Source: Punctularia strigosozonata HHB-11173 SS5
Lineage: Eukaryota > Basidiomycota > Agaricomycetes > Corticiales > Punctulariaceae
Assembly: GCF_000264995.1 (NCBI RefSeq)
Contig: NW_006767435.1
Coordinates: forward strand, 736,555-800,554
Reading direction: 5' to 3'
DNA: 64,000 nucleotides
Positions 57,044 to 64,000 of this stretch are shown here, one piece after another; within the stretch, counting starts at the first letter, position 1; every line of letters starts with the position of its first letter. Under the pieces are notes generated by a model, which was not told where the DNA came from, did not search any database, and was given only the letters and a program-made list of their open reading frames with translations. Position numbers and translations under genes: made by a program.

Positions 57044-57614
57044 ATAGCCGAGATCCCCTCGGACAGAACTCCTCGTCGAATGTTGGGATGCGCCGCTGAA
57101 GTGCCTCGGTATATATGCCTGGTCGTGTTCAAGGGAGCATGCGGTTCAGTAGGCACACATAGACATGCGAGTGTGCCGATCTTTCCATGTCGAAATGGCA
57201 TCACACGTGATCGCAACACAGCGCTGCGGTGATCGCGGTGACGGGCGCTCCAAGATGACAGTCAAGAGTACACTGCAGCTAGCGATCTCGACCATTGCCC
57301 ATCCTTCACCGGATTACCGGCCGCGGGCCGCGGGCCGCGTTCGACTTTCCAGAGCCCGGTGTTCCAGCGGGAGTATAATTTGTTACTCGTACACCATGTT
57401 ATACAAGGGTACACAGCATCGGTGCAGTATGGATACACATCATACATTTGGTTATCTGGTTATCTGCCAACGAGCGAGTTCGCGAGGGCACATCGGTCAC
57501 AGGGTATTATGAGAGGAATAATAGAAGGATAGCGTCCAATGGCATAATCGACCCCAAAATCGCAATCGTACAGCTTGGGTGAAAATCATCCTTTTCGGAC
57601 TCGGGAGAGCTTCT

Positions 57615-58288
57615 TTAGAGCGTCTTGATTGAAACGTCGCCGCCATGCTGCATGAGCCTCGAATACGGGCAGAACTCATGCGCAGCCTTGATGATCCGGT
57701 CGTCCTTGATGCCTTCTACTATCAGCTCGACGCCGAGGCCAAGGCCCTCGCCGAGCTTGGTGTCTTGCGGGCCGGGCAGAGCAGCGGGGTCAGGGTGCCC
57801 GAGCACGACCTTGGCATGCACTTTGGCCTTCTCGCCGAGCTCGGGCTTGCCGAAACTCGCCGCGGCCATTTGTAACGCGCCGAGGAAGCAAGCTGCGCGA
57901 GAAGACCGTTATTAGAGTTCACATTCAGAAGGTGGTGGCAATGAACGTACAAGCATAACCCGAAGCGAAGAGCTTCTCCGGGTTCTGACCGTGTCCTTTA
58001 CCACCCATCATCTTGGGGATGGCCATATTGAGATTCAACGGTTCTGAGTCGCCGTTCGCGAAGATGTGACCTTCGCGTCCGGGACCGTCAGCCGTAGCTT
58101 TGGCAAAAAACTGGAGGCAGAAGAAGAGTTAGTAAAATCCAAGAAACTGGTCACCGGTAACGCACGATTTGATCCCTAAGCATGACCGGCGCAGGTTGCG
58201 CACCAGACGCATGGGCCAGAGAGCGCACACTGGAGGCAGCGGTAGCGACACGAGTGGCGGGGCGAAGGAGAGCAAGGGTAGAATACAT
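57615..58288 (-). CDS. Ohr/OsmC-family peroxiredoxin, copy 1
   Basis: Thiol peroxidase for organic hydroperoxides. Start 58288 gives MYSTLALLRPATRVATAASSV, an Arg/Ala/Ser-rich mitochondrial presequence, then VMLRDQI. After an intron comes FFAKATADGPGREGHI with NLNMAIPKMMGGKGHGQNPEKLFASGYACFLGALQ, holding the first catalytic Cys. The last exon has AKVHAKVVLGHPDP, LGVELIVEGI and HEFCPYSRLMQHGGDVSI with the second catalytic Cys. Both Cys are present, so it should be active. About 180 residues. It lies just downstream of copy 2 in the same orientation. Confidence 0.9.
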
Positions 58289-58974
58289 GATTATGGTCGT
58301 TTATGGAGTAAATAGGCGACGTCGTAAGGTAGTTGTAGGTCGTAACGGGTCGTAACAGAGAGGCAGAAAATCGAGAGAAAAAAGGTGTGAGGTTGGATGT
58401 GAGATTGGTTGTAGTTCTGGAACCTCCCCAGAGCGCCCGTCTGCGGCTTATAAGAATTCATCGGTCGCAGTCATACGTCAGAGTGGGGTGTCATGGACCC
58501 CATTTCTTGGCTGCGGGCAGAGCGGTTGACCAGTTGGAGCAACAGTTAGGGCAACGCCACGCAGTCGGAGCCAATAGCGGGCGCGCCGGGATGCCGGCAC
58601 GTGGCAATGTTTTCTTCCGCGCGACTCGGACCTCACCTCATTGTAGGACGCCTTGTTCCTGGACCATGTCATCGTCTTCGGGAACCCCGGTCGTCTTCTT
58701 TTTGGGAAATCCCGACGCCAGCTTCGACGCCGCCGATGAAAATCGATAGAGCCCTGGATGCGTCAGTGTAGCGACTCCGTAAGCGGTCCCTTGCAACCAG
58801 CACTCCAAACTTCGAGACTCCAACGCGGGCATGAACTTAACCCGACGCACTGCCATGCTGAAAGCAGGATCGATGTTGTAACTCGCGTTCGTGGTGTGAC
58901 GTATAAGCCGCCGTTATCGACGAAAGAGGCGTACGATAATAGTCGATTGCGAACGCATGAGGATCCATGCTGCT
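58289..58974. other. spacer between the two Ohr genes
   Basis: Promoter of copy 1 lies here. A minus-strand open frame 58856-58638 (72 residues, start MAVRRVKFMPALESRSL, mitochondrial-like lead) could be a small gene or a first exon, but I cannot support it further. Confidence 0.35.
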
Positions 58975-59713
58975 TTATTGCTTTGACACCTTGACTACGG
59001 CGCCATGCTTCAGTGCCCTGCTATACGGACACGCCTAGTTCGAAGCCAGGTAAGCGCCTCAGCCGTGACACACCCAACGGAAACGCACCTCGTGCCCCGC
59101 CTGTATCAAATCCTTATCCTCGACTCCTTCCACCTGAATGTGCACTTCCAAACCGTATCCTTCTCCAGCTTCGGGCTGCCCCATATGGACTTGGGCATGG
59201 ACCTTCGCGTTCTTTGCTGACTCTGACTGCCCTCGCTGGCCGGCCACGAGCTGTAACGCGCTCAGGAAGCAGGCTGAATGCGCAGAATTCGGTCTCAGCC
59301 GTGACGTTGAGGAGCTACTACGCACCCGCGTAACCCATCGCAAACAACTATCGTCAGATGAGTGTCAGTCGCGCTGCAATCCTCAAAGCCGCGGTTGCGC
59401 GGCGTACCTGCTCCGGATTCTGTCCGTCGCCCTTTCCACCTAACGACTTTGGCATGGCAAGGCGTAAGGAGAGTCCGTCGTCGTCGTCGGATTTGACTCG
59501 GCCGTTACGCCCCTGGCCTTCTGCTGTTGCATGTGCAGTGTACTGCGGGCAAGAACGTCGTCGATGAGCGAGAAAAGACCTCTGAGTTCAAGCATTTTCA
59601 TTGCTCACTTTGTGATCGCGCAATGTCATGACATTTCGTCTGGGTCCCTGGCAAACACTTACGCCCATCCTCGGTCGAAACATCAACGAACTCCTGCTAG
59701 ACGCAGAAAACAT
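58975..59713 (-). CDS. Ohr/OsmC-family peroxiredoxin, copy 2
   Basis: Tandem paralogue of the gene at 57615-58288. Start 59713 gives MFSASSRSSLMFRPRMG, a presequence-like lead, then VMTLRDHK. After introns come YTAHATAEGQGRNGRV, SLRLAMPKSLGGKGDGQNPEQ, LFAMGYA and CFLSALQLVAG with the first Cys. The penultimate exon has AKVHAQVHMGQPEAGEGYGLEVHIQVEGV. The last exon starts CPYSRALKHGAVVKV, with the second Cys. The stop TAA is at 58975-58977. The order of conserved blocks equals copy 1, but it has more introns and an Asp run (SDDDDG). Both catalytic Cys are kept, so it is probably functional. Confidence 0.8.
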
Positions 59714-61450
59714 ACTTGAACGGGGACTAGGGGAGGGCGAGGAGGTTGAAGTGGAAATGTCTCCCTGGTGCTACTGTTGGTTGTTCTTATGATGATGTCC
59801 GCTTGGACATGGTGACCTCATGAACGCATAGATCGACGCCTCCAGATCGGGACGGCCGATGTCCAAATCGGGTAATAGTCGTTCAATACCTTGGCGAAGG
59901 TCATCATACCACGTGGGTAAGCTGGCGCCAAGCGCCGTCCCCGACTCCCCCCCCCCTGGCCACTCAAGATTCTCAAGTGCACTAATGTAAAGTGCAAGTA
60001 TAGTACACTACGGAAATGGTTGTACAATATTGTAGTGCGCTACGGAGATAACTGTACAATAATCCATTCTTTATGATGTTACATACTTATTTTACATACA
60101 AAATAATACTTCTGTCACAAAGGGAAGGCTTTGAGTGCATCCCTTCCCTCGGGAGTTGTCCAGCACGTCAAACAACAACGTGTCCAGGTCGTAGGCAAAG
60201 AGTATGCACGTGTTGTAGGTTTTGCGTGTTGCAGCTGTAAGAAGAGCGTGCACGGCTCGAGATTTAAATTGCACACATTGTAGACAGTCAGGATTAGGGC
60301 GGGCCAGTCGTGCAGCAGCAGGAAAGGCCTGGGGTCATCTGCAGATGTACAGTGTAATGGCATTCCTTGATGCAGCCAGAAATGCGGCACTCCTGCACTT
60401 CCCACATAAAACTTTTCTGCTATCTGACTACCTGGGTATCTTTCAGTTACTTGAGGTATACTGTAGCAGTTTTCTTGAGTGAAATCGATGAGAGACTCAT
60501 TAAGGACAGACAAATCGAGAAAAAGGTTGGTGAACAATGAATTTTGTTTGTTGATGCAGTGGCAGTGTCTTCGCACCTGATACAGCTCATCACAACACTG
60601 GCTTACTCCGGTAAGCTTCCACACTCAGCCAGGCATGTCATGCGCTGTGGCCGACCTCCTCTAACTCTTCAGGGTGTCCTATAGGCCACTCTCATGGATG
60701 GATACACTTGGGTCATTAATGAAAAATGGAGTATACAACTATATATATATGACTATGAGCTTTACTTGCAATCAGGTAAGTAATAGGTGCGCAATCGGTC
60801 ATGCATCATACCATCAACACACAAAACAGCCTGATTTCAACAATGCTTGATTTTTAAAAAATCGGGAAATGACTCGATCTGGAAGATATTTCAGATCTAG
60901 AATCAACATATATGCATCTACCTGCTGAATTCTTCTTGTGGTATGAAAGTTCGTCGTTTATGTGTAATCCCTGTTTGCTATCAAGGAGTGAGGGTGCATC
61001 AAGGAGTGCCATTACACTGTATGCCAAGTGGGAACGATGACGCAATGCATGTGGACTTCCATGGGCGCTCGGCCTTGCCCAAGTTTGGAAAGTGTCATTT
61101 ACTTACATAAGCCCAAATGCGGCTCCAATACACTTATGTAACTGACTCAAGTCTCGCATGATCACCATGAATCCAAGCACGGCATCTCGGCAATGTGATC
61201 AATCAGATTCCAGCACTGATACTCAACACTTATGTCAGTTTTCCCACTGTTTCAAATGTCACGCTGCTGCGTCCATTGCAATTTAAACGCCTGCAGTGGC
61301 GGAATCACACTTCATCACGCTTTCATCACGCTTTGGCAGGGTTACAGCCCCGTCACTGTGACAACTCCCAGTGCAACAGCCAACACCTACCTTCGGGGGA
61401 GTCAGGACAAGTTCAGTCTGGGGATCCAGAGGGTACGTGGAGAAAGCAAT
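59714..61450. other. repeat-rich region with no gene
   Basis: AT-richer sequence. Holds a short imperfect tandem repeat near 59999-60059, unit about 33 bases. It also has an inverted match of about 28 bases between 60347-60374 and 60989-61022, and a stretch near 60296-60350 that recurs near 62675-62730. The first copy of the 400-base direct repeat lies at its right end. No coding frame is supported. Confidence 0.5.
60985..61415 (+). repeat. direct repeat, copy 1
   Basis: About 400 bases nearly matching 62735-63140 in the same orientation, through the shared stretches TTGGAAAGTGTCATTT, CACGGCATCTCGGCAATGTG, TCACGCTGCTGCGTCCAT and CTTCGGGGGAGTC. Divergence is about 10-15 percent with indels. 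Identity of the parent element is unknown. Confidence 0.7.
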
Positions 61451-61489
61451 ACTAAAGATAGATAATAAGGGTGGAGAAGCTGATGAACA

Positions 61490-62072
61490 TTGGAGTTGAA
61501 TCCGTGATGCATCAAGGACTACTGGGATGTTGAGTCGCCGGAGAACTGGAACATGTGATATCTGACTTCTCAGAGCTGTAGGTCTGACAGTTGATTGTTG
61601 GAGATGGGTCAGAGACTGCATGTGACATAAGGGCAGTGGATCTCTCTTGGGACAAAAGATGGTCTATCACAGGGTGCTTCATTAAATTGGCAAACAGCAT
61701 AGTCTCCTAGACATCATGAGCACAGAAACTGTTGCACTATGATCTACAGAAGCTGAGTATATGGTACTCGCTGATTGTAATTGTCAAATGCTCTGGATAA
61801 GAGCTTTGTTCATGGAGCTGGGGTACCGGTTTGACCAATAATCCATCTGCAGTGATAACCAAGGATTGATACTTAATGCATCTAAGATGGTTACTGAACC
61901 CTGCTCCAAACACATTGATGTGCTATATCACTTTATTCATGAGCATGGCAACAAGGAGCTTGAGCTGCTCTATATTGAAGATTCTGAGAGCCATACTGAC
62001 ATGTTCACAAAGAACTTGGGACATGAGAAGTTCCTGAAGATCAGACAACAACTAGGTTGTGTCTTCACATAA
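61490..62072 (+). mobile_element. decayed Ty1/copia retrotransposon 3' coding end
   Basis: Encodes the C-terminal RNase H end of a copia-type polyprotein. It has STEAEYMVLADC followed by a WIRALFMELG segment, then DNQGLILNASKM, CSKHIDVLYHFIHEH, and finally DMFTKNLGHEKFLKIRQQLG. Stop codons interrupt it, for example just before STEAEYM and after GYRFDQ, and the upstream polyprotein is missing. A relic, not a functional element. A purine-rich tract at about 62357-62366 followed by TGTTGAGAT may mark the start of its 3' LTR. Confidence 0.85.
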
Positions 62073-62207
62073 CCTCTAAGTAGCATCATGTATGGCATTG
62101 AATCCCCTAATAATTGTCCTCCTGGTGACTACAGGCAGCGCAGCAGGCGCCGTGCATGAGTTCGCATTGCCACTCATATCGGTACACTCACAATCTGCCG
62201 TATGTGC

Positions 62208-62283
62208 CTGCAGACACTGGGGATTGAACCCTGGACCATCTGAAAAAAGTGCATGTATTAAACCACTACACCATGGGACAATC
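62208..62283 (-). other. tRNA-like relic (possible SINE head)
   Basis: Read on the minus strand it has a box A-like TGGTGTAGTGGTTTAATAC and a box B-like GGTTCAATCCC with tRNA spacing. The 5' end GTCCCAT has no pairing 3' strand, and the anticodon arm is broken by a T run. Not a functional tRNA; more likely a tRNA-derived SINE or an old tRNA copy inside the retroelement remnant. Confidence 0.45.
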
Positions 62284-62734
62284 ATTACACTGAGGATTGC
62301 CTTCCCCATGGCTGCACCTAAGCACCTCATTACACTTATGTGCCTACCATCTAAGCCAGGGGGAGTGTTGAGATAGGCACTGGCACAGCCACAAGCTGTT
62401 TCAGGCATATGGGAATCATATGCCTATTTGATGCATGTGAGAATCAAATACCTATTTGATTCCAGCAAGAACCACAGACAGGACTCCATCCATTCAGACA
62501 TCCTAGCATATGATTGTGATTGCATAGCCATCTATTGTGGCTATACAGAGCTGTCTATGTGTTACAATTCAAGTCACTTTACTTCTGTCCTCCACAGGCT
62601 GAGACTCGACCAGGTGAGCTTGATGTTGCCCGCCACTGTGTGCGGCAGCACAGCTTTCACACAGTGGGTGGCCGGGATTAGGGTGGGCCAGTTGTGCAGA
62701 AGCAGGGAAGGCCCGTGGTCATCTGCAAACTTAT

Positions 62735-63140
62735 GCCGAGTGGGAACAATGACACAATGCATGGGAATGACACAATGCACGTGGGCTTCATGAGCGCCCA
62801 GCCTTGCCCAATTTTGGAAAGTGTCATTTCCTTACATAAGCCCAACGCAGGCCCCAATAGACTTACGTAACTGACTCAAGTCTCACACGATCACTGGGAA
62901 TCAAATCACGGCATCTCGGCAATGTGATCAATCAGATTCCGGCACTGATACTCATCACTTATGTCAGCCTTCCCACGTCTTCAAAAGTCACGCTGCTGCG
63001 TCCATCGCAATTTAGGCGCCCGCACTGGCGGAATCACGCTCTGTCACGCTTTCATCACGCTTTGGCTGGGTCACAGCCCTTGTCACTGTGACAACTCCCA
63101 GTGCAACAGCCAACTCCCACCTTCGGGGGAGTCGGGACGA
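62735..63140 (+). repeat. direct repeat, copy 2
   Basis: Second copy of the repeat at 60985-61415, same orientation, about 1.3 kb after it, with the copia relic between them. Ends near CTTCGGGGGAGTCGGGACG. Confidence 0.7.
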
Positions 63141-63340
63141 TAACCCGCCAATATGATACGACTAGCGTGATGCCAAGAATCAAAACCGTTATAATTGAAA
63201 GTGACGCGATACACTAGCTACAGGGCGGCCGTGCATATACATCGACACCTCCAGGACATTCCGCGCGTATACATTGATCTCAGTATGTAGCGCCGGATTC
63301 ACAGCGTATCCAGACATTCGCCACGGCGCACGGGCAGCAT

Positions 63341-63996
63341 TCAGGTCGAGAAGGTGACATCAACCGCATAGCCGTAGTCGCCCACGACCAATCCTTTGAC
63401 GGAAGCCTGTATTTAGGATAAGGACCTGAGGCGACTGCGGCAATGAAACCATACTCGCCTGGAAGGTGTAAGACTTTCCGCCGACCGTCATCGGCCTCGA
63501 AGACGCGGTGGTCTTGTACGTGGTCGACGGTGTAGCGCTCATCTGCGTCAGCAGCTCCTCGTCGATCGGCGTCTTCGTGTTCACGAACCCAACGGTCGTG
63601 TATCCGCCGGTGGCCGTCTTGATACTGGCAAAGTACACCACCAGGTTGTAGGAGTCGGTGGTGGCGTCGACGCCAGGGACCGTGTACGCGATCAGACCCT
63701 CGACGTTGATGTCCGAAGGGTCACGGGAGAAGAACCCGGCGGGAGCAGCGGTGATGCTGCCCGCCACCTGAGGGCTGAGGCTGGAGTTGCCGCTCTTCTG
63801 GTAAACGCTCTTGGGCGTAACCGGGATGAGGTTGAAGTCGGCGTATGGAACGCCGGAGGTAATGCAGGCCGCGTTGTGGATGACAATGGACACAGAGTAC
63901 GTGTTCGAGTCCTGCAACGTTGTGAGCAGGGTCAAGAAGGTTAGAGTATGACAGTGATATCCAACATACGTTGGTAATCAAGACGCTGCCGGTCAT
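63341..63996 (-). CDS. conserved hypothetical protein, paralogue of the gene at 18488-19158
   Basis: Three exons, 63996-63970, 63911-63459 and 63406-63341, give 181 residues. Exon 1 encodes MTGSVLITN. The body runs from DSNTYSVSIVIHN through PAGFFSRDPSDINVEGLIAY, YNLVVYFAS, GGYTTVGFVN, to VVGDYGYAVDVTFST. Exon lengths (27, about 455, 66) and phases match the paralogue, and intron 2 again starts with GC (GCGAGT). No signal peptide and no named family. Likely beta-rich and cytosolic, function unknown. Confidence 0.75.
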
Positions 63997-64000
63997 GACG

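Noticed and set aside
60115-60624. 170-residue minus-strand open frame in the repeat nest
   Set aside because: Parts of it recur as repeats elsewhere in the nest and it shows no protein-like pattern.
1-64000. Bacterial-type features: operons, Shine-Dalgarno sites, CRISPR arrays, riboswitches, rho-independent terminators
   Set aside because: Spliceosomal introns throughout and fungal gene content make these inapplicable; no spaced identical repeats of the CRISPR type were seen.

Overview
The window reads as nuclear DNA of a filamentous basidiomycete, probably a Polyporales-type Agaricomycete. Genes are dense, GC-rich and cut by many introns of about 50-70 bases with GT..AG borders. The content includes a DUF6535 membrane protein, WD-like F-box proteins, a Rax2 with a basidiomycete-style tail, MARVEL-like hypothetical proteins and lineage-specific secreted families. 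I saw no operons, ribosome binding sites, CRISPR arrays or intact RNA genes. All exon borders were read by eye from splice consensus and reading-frame continuity.

Layout. 1-4510: a gamma-tubulin complex subunit (minus, cut by the window edge) and a Dbf4-type kinase activator (plus) share a 174-base promoter that holds an MluI cell-cycle box. 4686-9205: three head-to-tail paralogues of an eight- or nine-exon secreted protein (minus). 9206-11023: nothing firm. 11024-12912: a transcription factor with two tandem Zn2Cys6 clusters. 13288-14983: S-adenosylmethionine decarboxylase, divergent from a mitochondrial FAM210-type protein (15378-16094). 16624-19158: two hypothetical genes. 19767-21580: an F-box protein. 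21885-22606: a probable complex I accessory subunit. 22996-27470: Rax2 with a C-terminal SH3 domain. 27980-29602: the 60S biogenesis factor Rei1. 29880-31823: a single-pass membrane protein. 32157-34837: a TAPT1-family membrane protein. 35306-36169: a small multi-pass membrane protein. 37669-39133: an F-box/LRR-like protein.

39.5-52.1 kb is the structurally unusual part. About 2.1 kb carrying one complete gene is present twice in inverted orientation (near 39.57-41.74 and 50.03-52.11), around a loop of about 8.3 kb. In the loop a DUF6535 gene is interrupted by a complete 1589-base Tc1/mariner element with perfect termini, a TA target duplication and an open DD34E transposase. The loop also holds a gamma-glutamyltranspeptidase gene.

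53.3-59.7 kb: a membrane-anchored amidohydrolase and two tandem Ohr/OsmC peroxidase paralogues, all on the minus strand. 59.8-63.3 kb is an AT-richer repeat nest with a decayed Ty1/copia 3' end, a tRNA-like relic and a direct repeat of about 400 bases. The window ends in a paralogue of the gene at 18.5 kb; both carry a GC-AG intron at the same place.

The genes do not form one pathway. Themes are cell-cycle and cytoskeleton control (Dbf4, GCP, Rax2), polyamine, glutathione and peroxide metabolism (AdoMetDC, GGT, Ohr), and lineage-specific secreted or membrane families shaped by duplication and transposition.
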